Shown: positions 33,992 through 45,039, counted from the stretch's first letter. The stretch is DNA of 64,000 nucleotides from Dermacentor variabilis (GCF_050947875.1 NC_134573.1:66037315-66101314), one strand, 5' to 3'. Notes: generated from the sequence alone by a model not told the origin. Numbers and translations: made by a program.

Positions 33992-34149
33992 TTTGCGCGC
34001 TCTCCTTCCAAGCTGGCTGCGTCACTTGGCACCATCCACGCATGTTCGTTAAATTACTGCAGTCGCGCCAATTACCACGGGGACGAAAACTAATCCTAAC
34101 GTGACCCAGAGGTTCGAGCGCGCTCCTCGGGCACGCACAGAAAGGCTCA
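33991..34149. other. No gene recognised
   Basis: Spacer between the microsatellite and the LINE relic. Confidence 0.4.
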
Positions 34150-34400
34150 TGATGGACGCAGTGAACATAGACATTTAAAGTCAGAAGAAAAGCCAAGCCA
34201 AAACATGAGAAATGCTAGAGACCACACAATGACCACGAAGTGGGAAGTTATGAATGTACCTTTACGAAACAGGAAGACGAGAGTGTTGTACAAATGGATT
34301 TAACTGACATTGTAGTTGATATTAAGAGGAAGGAGTAGCGTTAATTCGGTCACGTGATGCACAATGCAGACAACCAGTGGTCTGTTAAGACGTCAGACGA
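34150..34400 (+). pseudogene. Degenerate LINE C-terminus
   Basis: MNVPLRNRKTRVLYKWI (from 34251) and, after frame changes, GHVMHNADNQWS match the tick LINE tail seen at 27530-27823 (LRDRK...WI; GHVMCRADNR). Heavily decayed, with several stops. Confidence 0.55.
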
Positions 34401-35589
34401 TTATACATTGTGATGCGATTGCGATCCTTTTATTCTTTAAGGGCACTTACGTAAGACCGTATGCACCGGTAATGTGCGAAAGTCATTGCGAAGTCACCAC
34501 TTCGAAAGTCATTGGCCCTGCACAGGACTTACAACAGAACGATAATGATGAAGATGATTACGTTTCCTGTTTCCCCGTCCTCACTGCGGGTCCGAAAACC
34601 CGGCTCAATCCTAGTTAATCCCGCAGCCTTTCGGCAAATATTTTCTACCTGTCGCTCTTTCTCAGTGCTTCCGCGAGCGAACAACTCCTGCTGCGATGTT
34701 TGGCGCATGTTAGCGCTTTCTAGGATGACGGGGCTGCCGACGGCTCTACACGCTTCGGCAATCGAGCTACGAATCGCGGTTCCCGCATGCAATCTCTGTC
34801 GACGACTGCGGTCCGATTAAACATCCAGCAAACGATGAACTACAAGTTGTTCACTCTGAAACGTGAACTATACCCCACGGGTAGGTCACTGCGGCACTCG
34901 TCGAAGAGAATGTGCTATAGGTGAAATGGCGTCCATCTGAACGTATGGAATACATGGGTGACTAAGGCGTCCGACGCGAAAGGATTTCACAACGTGCGCG
35001 AAAATATACTGTTCCTCTGTAGCGTTTTCTTCTTTCTTTTTTTTTTTTACACCGACTAGCTGCACACGATTGACAAAACTCTTTGTCGCCTTAGTGCGTT
35101 CGTTTCACCTCCGGGCATCATTGTCTAGCCATTGAACGGCTTGTAGTTTGCATGGAAAATGGCGCAAAATGTGTGCCTGGCAGTTCGCATTCATTCTTTT
35201 GTTGAAGCGGTTTTAGGGCATCGTTTTACGCTTCTGAGTGCACGCGCATTCTCCTATAGTACGTTACCTGAAGAAAAAAAAGTAGGCGAACGTTGTGCCC
35301 CTATCAGTTGCAGCTCAGAACCTAGCTGCTTGCTCCCTGTTTCTCTATATTCCATTGAATATATGCTTTGATATCAAGGACTAATCATAATATAAGGAAG
35401 GTTCACTACGACGTCATGGCGTTAGGGTACTTATAAATAGTTTTCTTATTCCCCCTAATTCCGCCACTTACCCTGACCCTTGAACTAAAAGGCATGCAGC
35501 GAATGCATTCTACCAGTATAGTAACCGATGCAGCAGAAATTTGAAGGGGAGGAAGTAGCTTTAGAAGTTAGGGACCGAGTAACCATACG
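34401..35589. other. No gene recognised
   Basis: 1.2 kb without a recognisable gene. T-rich run at about 35031-35048. Confidence 0.45.
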
Positions 35590-35622
35590 CGACAAAACGA
35601 AACATGTTAGGCGTAATGTTAA
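35590..35622 (+). pseudogene. LINE relic, part 1
   Basis: The frame reads ATKRNMLGVML up to the TTAA at 35619. It resumes as LRDRKTAAWIREL after the MITE at 35623-36207. The combined text matches the tick LINE tail (R.MLG..LRDRK...WIR). Confidence 0.65.
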
Positions 35623-36207
35623 AGGGGCCCTGAACCACCCCTCGTGCTTGGTGAAATAACATAGTCCGCAGGTAGCATACGCTGTTGTGAACATCTCAGC
35701 AAAGTTCTGCTGTCGTACGCGATCTGTGGAGCTCGCAAGTGGAGCGCGAAGTGACCTTTCTTTCAAACGCTCTCGTTTCAAAAACCCCATGATCCTCGCT
35801 CTTTTCTCTGTGCTCTATTTCGTCATAAAGCACACTCCAATACGCGGCTGCTATTGGTCGCTGCGTTTGGCTACACCGCGGCCGCCGCGAGGTGCCGCCA
35901 CGAGTCCAGTGGCTAAGCGCACTGCGGCTCTCTGAGGTCAGGCGCGTTTGGCTTACGTTTAGCGTGGCATAGTCATCAAATCGTAAATTTCAACTGCGCG
36001 CCACGGTGACGTCTCCGCCGTAGCCTCCTTCGCAGTGCAAGGCATTGGAGGAGGAAGGGGAGCACAGCTGAGGCCGTGTTTGACTGCCGATAACTCCACT
36101 TCTGCTGAACGCATTGTAGTACTTTTTGCGACAAAGTGGTTCTAAAATAGCCTAACTTCACGTCAAATGTCTTTCTCCACTTCGATAAAAAGTGTTTCAG
36201 GGCCCTT
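35623..36207. mobile_element. TTAA-flanked MITE in a LINE relic
   Basis: 585 bp between TTAA copies at 35619-35622 and 36208-36211. The ends are inverted: AGGGGCCCTGAACCAC at the left and AAAGGGCCCTGAAACAC on the minus strand at the right. The LINE frame on each side is continuous if one TTAA and the insert are removed, which supports TTAA duplication as in piggyBac-type transposition. The interior is GC-rich with ACCGCGGCCGCCGCG at 35875-35889 and no transposase. Confidence 0.82.
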
Positions 36208-36292
36208 TTAAGAGACAGGAAGACAGCAGCGTGGATAAGAGAGTTAACGGCGGAAACCGATATTTTATCGGAGCTTAAGAGGGAGAGTTGTA
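36208..36292 (+). pseudogene. LINE relic, part 2
   Basis: LRDRKTAAWIRELTAETDI and LSELKRESC continue the LINE tail after the MITE. It stops at GGGAGAGTTGTA, where the PLE below is inserted. Confidence 0.75.
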
Positions 36293-36456
36293 TTCAGACC
36301 GGGATACATAGCGCAAAAATTACACAGAGACAAGCAGAACACAGGACGAGCGCTATTACTTTCAACAATTGATTTATTGCAGCTGGTGAATATATATATA
36401 TACTCACTGGGACGCCACTACAATAGAACACACTGAAGGGAAGGGGGAAAAGACAG

Positions 36457-37158
36457 TCATGTGACTATTATGCCCAAAAATTCAAGCTCTTTCCTTGATA
36501 AAAATATAGACGGCGTGCTAACGCACTCGTCACCTGCTCTGGCTATCTCAGCTGCTTCCACAATTTCCCTCGTAATCTTATTCTTGTGGCGATAGACAAC
36601 AACAGTTCGTTCTAATAGCGGGAAGCATGGAGCCTTCGCGTCACATTTTCTACAATGGGCAGCCAGATGCCCATCTATTGCGATGCTCTCCACTTTGTTA
36701 CTATGCTTCGCCAAACGCACGTTTAAACATCTGCCCGTCTGGCCCACGTAGTACTTCCCACACGAGAGTGGGATCTTATACACAACATTGCGAGTGCATG
36801 CAACAAAACGATCTTTGTGCGCGGTAGTGCAACCAGGCTTTGGTTTCCTCATGGGACAGCTCATCACACTCAACCTCAAGAGTTTGTTAGGTGCTGTAAA
36901 CACAACGTTTACACCAGAACGTTGCCCGACCTCTTTTAGGTTGTGGGAAACCTTATGAAGGTAGGGAATTGCCGCCACTTTTCGTTTTTCCCTTTCTTGT
37001 TTCCTTCCTCTTACATGGTCCGCTCTCTGCTCATCGCTCATGCGTGAAGTTAGTTTCTTTTGACGATGCAGGCCTTCAGCAACCGAGATAATGATATGTC
37101 TCGGATAGTCCGCTGCTTCCAGACGAGCCACCTGCTTCCTAAGGCCTTCATCTAGCAA
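36457..37158 (-). pseudogene. PLE GIY-YIG endonuclease part
   Basis: A 233-residue stretch open to the stop at 36457, in the same frame as the RT. VVYKIPLSCGKYYVGQTGRC gives the GIY-YIG core (VYK...YVGQTGR). AHCRKCDAKAPCFPLLERTV and RHKNKITREIVEAAEIA give the middle, and GDECVSTPS then LSRKELEFL the C-terminus. Upstream is a linker with VPYLHK-like IPYLHKVSHNL. The endonuclease nicks the target at insertion. Catalytic landmarks are present, but it is separated from the RT by the TGA at 37210. Confidence 0.9.
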
Positions 37159-37209
37159 GTGAGCACATGACTTAGATAGAGCGCATGACAGGAAAGAACG
37201 TACGATGCT

Positions 37210-37842
37210 TCATTTTATGAGTTTAGAGTGTGCAGAACTGTACCTTAAGGGCGGCTTATTAGCTCTGGGCTCATATACCCAACACACGTGTTCGTCTTTG
37301 AAATGCAAACGCAAGTCTAAAAACCTGATATTGCCCTGCGCTGGAAATTCAGTAGTGAACGGAAGTGGCCTATAATACTCATTGAATGAGGCAAGAATAC
37401 AGCTAACAGCAGGGTTTGAACAGTCAAAACGGCAATCTACATAAGAACTGGCAGCCGGATCAAGTAGGGATCTATCTAAAAATACCAAAAAATCATCTAC
37501 ATATCTAAAAACCTTCACAACGCCCAAATCACCCACCCGCACAGCAAAAGCTTTGTCACAACGAGCTAAAAACAGGTCACTTAAAATGGGCGCTATGCAA
37601 GAGCCTATGCAAACACCCTGCTTTTGCAGGTAAATGTTATTGTCAAATTGAACAAAAGTGGACCTCAAATAAAATGATCAAAGCTCTAAAAACCTTGCCA
37701 CACTAACACCACAAGCGTTAGAAAAAAGGACAGCGCCGTGCTCATCTATTACCGCCTCAACACTGCACAGCAAACCCTCATGTGGCAATGAATAAAACAA
37801 ATCTTTTATGTCCACAGAAAATGCAGTGAAACACTCGCCGTC
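37210..37842 (-). pseudogene. PLE reverse transcriptase part
   Basis: Minus strand: AFSVDIKDLFYSLPHEGLL (RT motif with the first catalytic Asp), KQGVCIGSCIAPILSDLFLA (fingers/palm B motif), then FRYVDDFLVFLD (37500-37535), the Y-V-D-D catalytic box, and RFLDLRLHF. PLE RTs resemble telomerase. One frame is kept, broken only by TGA at 37678-37680 and TGA at 37210-37212. The RT finger region upstream of 37842 is absent. Target-primed reverse transcription is the family role; this copy could not make a full protein. Confidence 0.88.
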
Positions 37843-37955
37843 AGCGCTCGTCCTGTGTTCTGCTTGTCCCTGTGTAATTTTTGCGCTATGTATCCCGGTC
37901 TGAATGCATCCCACCAACACGCCCAAACTTCTTCCCTGCTAAAGGGAGAGTTGTA

Positions 37956-38063
37956 GTTTGGCGGAACATGTATTGTGTAGGGCAGATAACTGGTGGTGTA
38001 TTAAGAGTTACAGAATGGGCGCCAAGAGAAGACAAGCGCAGTCGAAGACGGCAGAGAACTAGG
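37956..38063 (+). pseudogene. LINE relic, part 3
   Basis: Begins right after the second target copy: SLAEHVLCRADNWW and RVTEWAPREDKRSRRRQRT complete the LINE tail started at 35590 and 36208 (family GHV...RADNR...RVTEW..R). A frame change lies near 37998. Confidence 0.7.
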
Positions 38064-38074
38064 CGGTATTATAA

Positions 38075-38290
38075 TTGATTGATTGAACAAACGTTTATTG
38101 AAGCAATCGTTGCATTTGTTCTAGCGAGCTTCTTCAGTCCAGGAAGCCTTGGTCGTCAGCTGGCCTCGCCGCCCTGTTGGTCAGCCAGAGCTGCACCTCC
38201 AGGGTCGGGTTACACAGCAGGGCCTGTCTGGGTGGTAGGGATGATGTTAGAGGCCACGGAGCTGGTCTGGTCGTGCGAGGACAGTCGCTA
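38075..38290 (-). pseudogene. LINE ORF2 C-terminus with tail
   Basis: On the minus strand CNPTLEVQLWLTNRAARPAD then DQGFLD and a stop match a tick LINE end (...P..E.QLW.V..A......G.L). It is followed by CAACGATTGCTTCAATAAAC with AATAAA and an (ATTG)n-like tail. 5'-truncated. Confidence 0.65.
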
Positions 38291-38293
38291 TGA

Positions 38294-38323
38294 CTATCCC
38301 TGAGGGGATAGTCATAGATCGTG
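38294..38323. repeat. Short perfect hairpin
   Basis: CTATGACTATCCC, a 4-base spacer TGAG, then GGGATAGTCATAG: a 13-bp perfect stem. Purpose unknown. Confidence 0.85.
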
Positions 38324-38371
38324 GTGATAGGCTTTTAAACTGCAGTGGACGGGCAAATAGTTTAAATGAAT

Positions 38372-38690
38372 AAACTGTGGAAATTTATACGTGCCAAAAG
38401 AACGCTCTTATTATGACGTACGCCATAGTTGCCGGCAGACTGCTCGTGAATTTTGACCACTCAAGTTCTTCAACGAGCACTTAACTCCAAGTTCATGAGC
38501 GTGTGTGCAATTCACCCGATATACTTAATTCGCCCCATATATCCGGTGACAATATGTCGATACGTAATTCACCCCGTATAGCGATGGGGACGATGGCCCG
38601 CATCGCTGTATGGCCGGCGTGGCCGCGATCAAAGTCAAGGCCCCGAGCTTAGCAGCGCAACGTCATTTGCACAAAGGCGAGTGCCGACTT
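38372..38690 (-). mobile_element. tRNA-type SINE, decayed and split
   Basis: Body landmarks on the plus strand: TACGTGCCAAAA, AATTTTGACCACTCAAGTTC, AACGAGCACTTAACTCCAAG. The tRNA-like head lies at about 38608-38680 (GTGGCCGCGATCAAAGTCAAGG for the B-box side, CCCCGAGCTTAGCAGCGCAA). About 80 unrelated bases (38505-38590, with repeated ATTCACCCCGTAT-like words) separate body and head. Confidence 0.6.
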
Positions 38691-39820
38691 CAAACTGAAT
38701 TTCTATTGAAACGCGATCTCTTAAATATTTATACAAAATATTGAGCTGTGGCGGATGAAACCCTGCCTTGAGGTTATCCTAAAGCTAAATTATTCGTTTT
38801 CATATCGCGCCTTAGGGTTCGGCGCGTACTTCTAGAAACGGAAGTTTGGCTGTATTTTTGTCGCATAATAAATCTGTTTTCTCAGCATACAAAAGAAAGT
38901 AGAGCTTTCAAGAATAGTTTACCAGTCTAAACTGATTTTATGTTGCCCTTTAATGGGGGGGGGGGGGCGCTTTTGTGTGTGCATTGAGGTATAGACCTTT
39001 TACAGAAGTTAGCTTGCGAAGCACAAAAGAGATGGTGCGACCTGCTCCGACGCCATGTGACACCCTTCTGAGTGCAGCCGAATTCCTGAATTACCGCTTT
39101 AAGGGAATGGGTATGAGCTAACGCTTTTGATGGTAGGGGATGAAATATTGATGAGAAATGAAGCAACTGGCGGCGTGGTACACTTGAAGAAGTATCCTCG
39201 AACGCTATAGTACATATCAGTGTATCCTGTAGTGCTAATAAGAAGAAACGAGAGTTCGTGTGTTGTGTGGACAGTGCCGATTTCAGCAATTAAATGGTTT
39301 CCTGTCACATCTGAATACTTATTTTTGCAGATCAGACAACTCAACTATTAAAAAAAAATCACCGCCCCTTCCAGTCCGTGAAGATGCTCGAACAGCGAAG
39401 CTGTGTTGGTTACACCCAGTGTTACACCATGCAAGTCAAATTTCGCAAGCAGTCTATATTGTAAACTTTTTGTTTCGCCATTCTTTCACCTCCTTCTCGC
39501 TTTTGCGCGCGCTTCGCGTGGTGAGCATGCTTTAGCAGTGTTTTCTGTTTTTTTTTTTCAGTTCTCCTGCAGAGCTTTTCTTTTTCTTTTTTTGCATGAG
39601 GCAGGCCCTACGACGACGAGCCCGTTCACGAGCCAACTCTCGCTGACGCTCGCGATAGGCAGCTTCTTCAGGACTCGTGGTCTTTTCATAGTTGTAGCCG
39701 GGATGAAGTGTGCTTAACCACTAATTCGAAGCTCCGTACATCGGGCGCAAGGCCCACCATTAGAGATGCGGGTGGTGCAATCGTTTTCACGATGGGCTGA
39801 ATTGGTTTGGCAACTTATTT
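38691..39820. other. No gene recognised
   Basis: Contains a 13-base G run (38955-38967). On the minus strand at 39610-39680 a short Arg/Glu-rich frame (AAYRERQRELARERARRR) resembles coiled, charged repeats in some transposon proteins but is too short to assign. Confidence 0.4.
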
Positions 39821-39862
39821 GGCTGCCAGCACTTCTTGTTGGCGCAAGAAGTGTCGGCAGCC
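39821..39862. repeat. Hairpin with 18-bp stem
   Basis: GGCTGCCAGCACTTCTTG, loop TTGGCG, then CAAGAAGTGTCGGCAGCC: an 18-bp stem with two mismatched positions in the middle. Confidence 0.8.
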
Positions 39863-41137
39863 ACGCTCTCCAAATGTCGCGTTTCAGTCACTTTGGCCAC
39901 AAACCGGCAGCATAACATTTGTTTCTTTAGCGGCAGGGTGAAATCAATCGTCGATGAATTCGATGCCGATCTGGCTCTATCGCCGATAATGCACCGTGTG
40001 ACAACAGTTTAAAATTCGCGTATAAGATAGCATTCTCACAGGGGGAAAGGGGACACTACAGTCCCTTTCTCCCCGGTGAGCTCTTCTTTTCCTTTCCTGC
40101 TAGGTTACGTGGCCCCTTGTTAGTGAAGTCCGGCAACGACGGCAAGGGGTGCGCATAAACAGTTTCGCTTTAAAAAAAGAAGTCGCAGTTTCGCCCGAAA
40201 GGCGGAGCATCGATGGCCATCGCAAACTATTAGACAGCTATATGAAGTAAGGATAGTAGTTTTACCGACCGCATAAAGTAAACACTCGCATGCTAACTAA
40301 ATTAACAAGCATGGTGACACACGCGCGCAGGCAAATATGAACACATCTCACTCGATGAACGCGGACAGGTTGCTGTCAAAACTTCTCGTGATCTGATCAG
40401 CGACGGCAGCATTGAACCAGTTGACGTTCCTACTGCATCTCACTTGAACGCTAAGCAACAAAAAACACATCGCACACGAAGCTATCAGCCCTCGGTGTGC
40501 ATAGATTGTGTACCCATCGCAGATCGCTTTTTAGACAGGGCCCGCGCGGCCGCACTCAGCTCCGTCACATGCGGCGGTGGCCAAGGCGCTCAGTGGCGCC
40601 GCTGTAGACGTTCTGTGCCCCAAAATTTGCCCTACTGCGGTCGTACGACTGGTCTTTTTGGTTCGTTTCTTTCGCTTGTGTGTTTGTGTGTTATTCCGTT
40701 TACTTCAACTGTGCGCAGCAATCGCTGTTCCAGAGTGGCCGTTGTGGAGCCTAGCAAGCCCCTTGAATCGCAATCGTGGAAGTGCGCATCGCCGGAGTGT
40801 CGTCGAAACTCTCACGTGCAGGGCGAGCAGGCCACCGACAGTTCGGCGTGGTGCGTGAATGCTGCCTGCGTTCTCGTTTATTTATTCATCGTTCCATGTC
40901 TATACGTGCGTCGTTGCGGTGGCGACCGAGATCAGGGCCGATACGACTGCGGCGAACCCAGACTTGGAAAGCCACTTCTGGCCATCGATTGTCGCAACTG
41001 TGTCGTCGGCCAGTGGCGAGAGATGGCCCAATTTAGCTACGGCAGGTGATACGGCGTGCGCCCCTCGAATGTGAAATAAAAATGTCTGCCGTCTCATTCC
41101 TTGTTACAAGGCGCCTTTTATTCTTCGCAAGAAAGAA
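39863..41137. other. No confirmed gene; GC-rich segment ending in AATAAA
   Basis: 40440-41110 is GC- and CpG-rich, has overlapping open frames in all plus frames (the longest, 40444-41049, starts at TTG) and ends near GTGAAATAAAAATGTCTG, which includes a polyadenylation-type AATAAA at 41075. No domain, repeat or homologue is recognised. It may be a repeat or a piece of a transcribed gene. Confidence 0.3.
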
Positions 41138-42165
41138 AAGACTTTTTAGTATCTTTAAACAAGCAGTGCTCCGTTTCGAATGAGGCTACAGTGAGCAGTG
41201 TTTTAGATGATTTTAGAAACCTGGGGAAAGGGCTATGTTTTACTTATGAGCTACCGGATAATGGTTTGCTTCAGTATTAAGATTTACAGTTAAAGTTTTC
41301 AGATGGGCACATTTGTTGGGCTTACTCCCCTTGCGCGCAAAAAGGGCTCCTGCCGTACAATTCGGCCCACTCAAAGGTAGTAAAAAGAGGCATCGCTAAC
41401 CTCTGGCTGGAGTCATCGCTCTGGAAGTCGTGTGTGCATGAGATGTAAGGAAGTTTTGACAACCAATTGGGCAGGCTCGTTGCAGCTGGCTTCCCTGAGT
41501 CGGTCTTGGTCCCTGTGGCAGAAACGCTTTTGAAGAAGGTGAAGGCTGGGGTAAGCAGGGTAGAGCCGAAGAAAAAAGAGTGGCCTGTAGTGGTACCATA
41601 CATCCATAAAGTCACGCACAGCCTGAAAAAAGTGGCAAACCGGTATAATGTACCGGTGGTGTTCTCCGCTCCCCAAAAGCTTGCCCAGCTAAGCCGTCGC
41701 ATAACTTGCGGAAGTCAAATGCCTGGCTGTCAGAAGAAGCATGGCCAGCGTTTCGTAAAATGTGCCACAAACGTCGTATATGAAATTCCTCTGTCCTGCG
41801 GGAAATCCTACATTGGACAGACGGGGCGCTGTGTCAACGACCGGCTTAGGGAGCATGCAAAAAGTATAAAAAATAATGAAGGTGAGCGACTTGTGGATCA
41901 CTGCAGGACTTGCACCGATTGTGTTCCACGGTTCCGCGAAGCGAGGATTTTGGCTAGAGGCAAACATCAGACATCGCGTGAAACATTGGAAGCCTTCTAC
42001 ATCAAGAAAGCGGGTCCTAACTGTGTTAGTGATACATCGGTTTTTCTTTACGAGGCTGAGCTGAAGTTTCTATCACGCCTACTTTGATAAAACTTTGTAC
42101 TCCATGTTGCCTTGTACGCATGCGCGGTGTTTTGGAGGGCTATATATGTCGAGTGCTTCCACCCT
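41138..42165 (+). mobile_element. Penelope-like element, 5'-truncated
   Basis: RT C-terminal region first: SVSNEATVSSVLDDF, then LGKGLCF, ELPDNGLLQY and a stop, LQLKFSDGHICWAYS, GLLPYNSAHSKVVKRGI. These parallel 57010-57240 in the + PLE at 56 kb (SNEAKVSSDLDEL, ELPDNGILQFLDL). Then the endonuclease (separate entry) and a 3' UTR. Only two in-frame stops, at about 41278 and 41446, break the frame from RT to endonuclease. The catalytic RT box is upstream of the truncation. No flanking duplication was identified. Confidence 0.85.
41467..42087 (+). CDS. Open GIY-YIG endonuclease domain of a Penelope-like element
   Basis: 206 codons without a stop, the least damaged PLE endonuclease in the window. 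Residues about 40-60 hold a basic linker (VVVPYIHKVTHSLKKVANRY). CSQ-type Cys residues follow, then ATNVVYEIPLSCGKSYIGQT near residues 99-118 (GIY-YIG core with VYE and YIGQTGR). Then DRLREHAK, HCRTCTDC, TSRETLEAFYIKKAG and CVSDTSVFL near the C-terminus, ending KFLSRLL. It lacks its own ATG and is preceded by an in-frame stop at 41446, so it is a surviving domain and not an independent gene. All family landmarks that I know are present. Confidence 0.8.
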   Translation: MGRLVAAGFPESVLVPVAETLLKKVKAGVSRVEPKKKEWPVVVPYIHKVTHSLKKVANRYNVPVVFSAPQKLAQLSRRITCGSQMPGCQKKHGQRFVKCATNVVYEIPLSCGKSYIGQTGRCVNDRLREHAKSIKNNEGERLVDHCRTCTDCVPRFREARILARGKHQTSRETLEAFYIKKAGPNCVSDTSVFLYEAELKFLSRLL

Positions 42166-42646
42166 CATTAAACAGTTGAAGTAGCGCCCGTGGTGCCGTC
42201 GTCTTTCTGGTGTGTGTTGTTTTTTTGGCGCAAATTCTTTTCAATATGCAAGATCACCAACTAGCCAAGCAGTTAACTCTTCTGAAAGAAAAAAAAACGC
42301 TGAGAAATCCCGCCATAATTTGGTTGTGTGGGTATGAGTGAGGAATTGCTTCGTGTATACATATGTAGCGCTCAAGCTTGATGCAGCGGCTCCGAATTGC
42401 GTGTGCGTAGCGTGTTGTAGGGAAGCCTGGGAAATACTTGCCAGGGTAGCAATAGGTGGGATAGAAAATTGATTTTCCTAATTCCTAATAGCGGTGACGA
42501 AAGGCGGCTGGTGCACGATGGAGCCAAATTTACCATAGTTTACAGGGGTAAAAAATTTATTCCGCGCACTAATTCGACCTGTCTTCTAATCAGCGTTTTG
42601 TGCGCGAAGCGTGCATATGCATTTTTCGCAACGTACAAACTGTGAA
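42166..42646. other. No gene recognised
   Basis: Unassigned DNA between the PLE and the small MITE. Confidence 0.5.
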
Positions 42647-42648
42647 TA

Positions 42649-42821
42649 CAGTCGAATGCCTTTACAACGAACGCCTCTTCAACGAAAGGACCTGTATAAC
42701 GAAGTAATAATTTTCTCCGGTTCTATTATGAGTGGTGCGGTGAGCGACCTTTATAACAAAGTTATCTGTCTAACGAATGATTTGGAGGACACAAGCACTT
42801 CTTTGTGAAAGCGTTCGACTG
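42649..42821. mobile_element. Short MITE with CAGTCGAA ends and TA flanks
   Basis: 173 bp with inverted ends CAGTCGAATGCCTTTACAA (left) and CAGTCGAACGCTTTCACAA (right, minus strand), flanked by TA at 42647-42648 and 42822-42823. TA duplication and short inverted ends suit the Tc1/mariner/pogo superfamily; the CAGTCGAA-type ends with AACGAA words recall Tigger/pogo MITEs of arthropods. No protein. Confidence 0.75.
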
Positions 42822-42823
42822 TA

Positions 42824-43014
42824 CTTCAAGAAGGAAGATTCCCACAGTGTACCGTCAAGTTTTCGAACATTAAAGCATATATGATGTCAACACGATTGCG
42901 CAACATAATGGCGTCAACATCTTTTGCGCGGGCACATTATTCGCCACGTTGATTGACGTAGCATCTATGCACTCTTTTATCGCTAAGCATATTGTTTATG
43001 AAAGGCGAACGTGC
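42824..43014. other. No gene recognised
   Basis: Short unassigned spacer. Confidence 0.4.
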
Positions 43015-43690
43015 AAACTCAGATGTAAGATGGAAATAAAAGGGCAGCACAAGTGTCGACTGGGAAATTAGAGGTCGCACAGCGGCGGAAAAGCACGAAG
43101 ACACATAACTTACCTGCGCATGCTCCACGGAAGGCAGCACCAACCATAGACATGTACATGCATATGCGACTGATAAGTGTTGAGGCATGACAATTCCTCT
43201 TTGTGTAAGATAGTCTAGGGCCGACATATGGACGTGCTACTACTGCTAAACATATGCCAAGCCTCGACCGTAAGGCGAACTTTTCCACTCTTATGTCTGA
43301 ACAGAAGTGTTCTGTCTGCAATTTTTGTAGTAAACCTTTAATCACGACAGTGATGCAGGACAATGATACACGACAGTGTACTCAAAGGTTATATATGTCT
43401 CACCGCTCGAAAAACGTTCATGCTCAATAAATCCATGATTGATGCTATGACCAGTCTGGCCTACATAAAGGTGAGCGCAGCTAAAGCTAGCCTCATAGAC
43501 GACGCCCACTCGGCATGTTGTGAACTTGTTGGTATGCTCTACAAAACACCTGTCAAAATTTTTCGTGCAGTTCAACTTGTCTTTCTTTTATCGCACAACG
43601 ACATATATTTTTCATATCTGATTATCAGCCGTAACCACAACATTGACACCCTATCGAACTTGAACTAAGCGTTTCAAATGTGGTTAGCCG
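43015..43690 (-). pseudogene. Penelope-like endonuclease relic of a second lineage
   Basis: Minus strand: CTKNFDRCFVEHTNKFTTCR then VVYEASFSCAHLYVGQTGHS (43440-43520; GIY-YIG core), and after frame changes HHCRD, RTLLFRHKS, RLTVEAWHMFSS.S.SICRP and LHKEEL (about 43175-43345). The C-terminal text differs from the other PLEs here (VEAWHM...ICRP against EAFYI...CVS), suggesting a separate PLE lineage. 3' UTR to about 43015. RT absent; several frameshifts. Confidence 0.72.
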
Positions 43691-43949
43691 CAGCTGAATG
43701 AGGTCAACGACATACGGTTCGCCGTCATGTGGCGCTCATTAGAGTATTTTTATGTTCCATTTATGTACCGAGCTCTTGCTATTATACTGCCTAATGTCCT
43801 ACCTAGGGTAAAAAAAAAAAAACCCACGATGAATTCCCATAACCAATTTTTTTTTTTACCCCGTATTGTGAGCTTTGTTTTTGTAAGTCTCCGTTTTTTG
43901 TCTTTCCATACTGCCCTCAATCTTGCAATCGTCTCTTACTAATCACTAA
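43691..43949. other. No gene recognised
   Basis: A- and T-runs only (43810-43822, 43848-43857). Confidence 0.4.
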
Positions 43950-45033
<1,084 letters not shown>

Positions 45034-45039
45034 TTACCC

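Larger units (their letters stand above)
36293..37943 (-). mobile_element. Penelope-like element with inverted ends and 12-bp target duplication
   Basis: The target duplication GGGAGAGTTGTA lies at 36281-36292 and 37944-37955. Inverted arms of 63 bases (36292-36354 and 37843-37905) start ATTCAGACCGGGATACATAG and end in ACGAGCGCT; they differ at one base by eye. The first arm base is shared with the end of the left target copy. Beyond the right arm are 38 more bases (37906-37943). The interior codes on the minus strand for RT and a GIY-YIG endonuclease. The N-terminal third of the ORF is missing, so the copy is 5'-shortened. The 3' UTR has a (TA)n run at 36389-36401. Confidence 0.9.

Noticed and set aside
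33707..34196. Cys/Val- and His/Thr-rich open frames over the GT tract
   Set aside because: Direct translation of a dinucleotide repeat.
40444..41049. 201-residue open frame
   Set aside because: Begins at TTG, overlaps other open frames in a GC-rich segment, and shows no domain.
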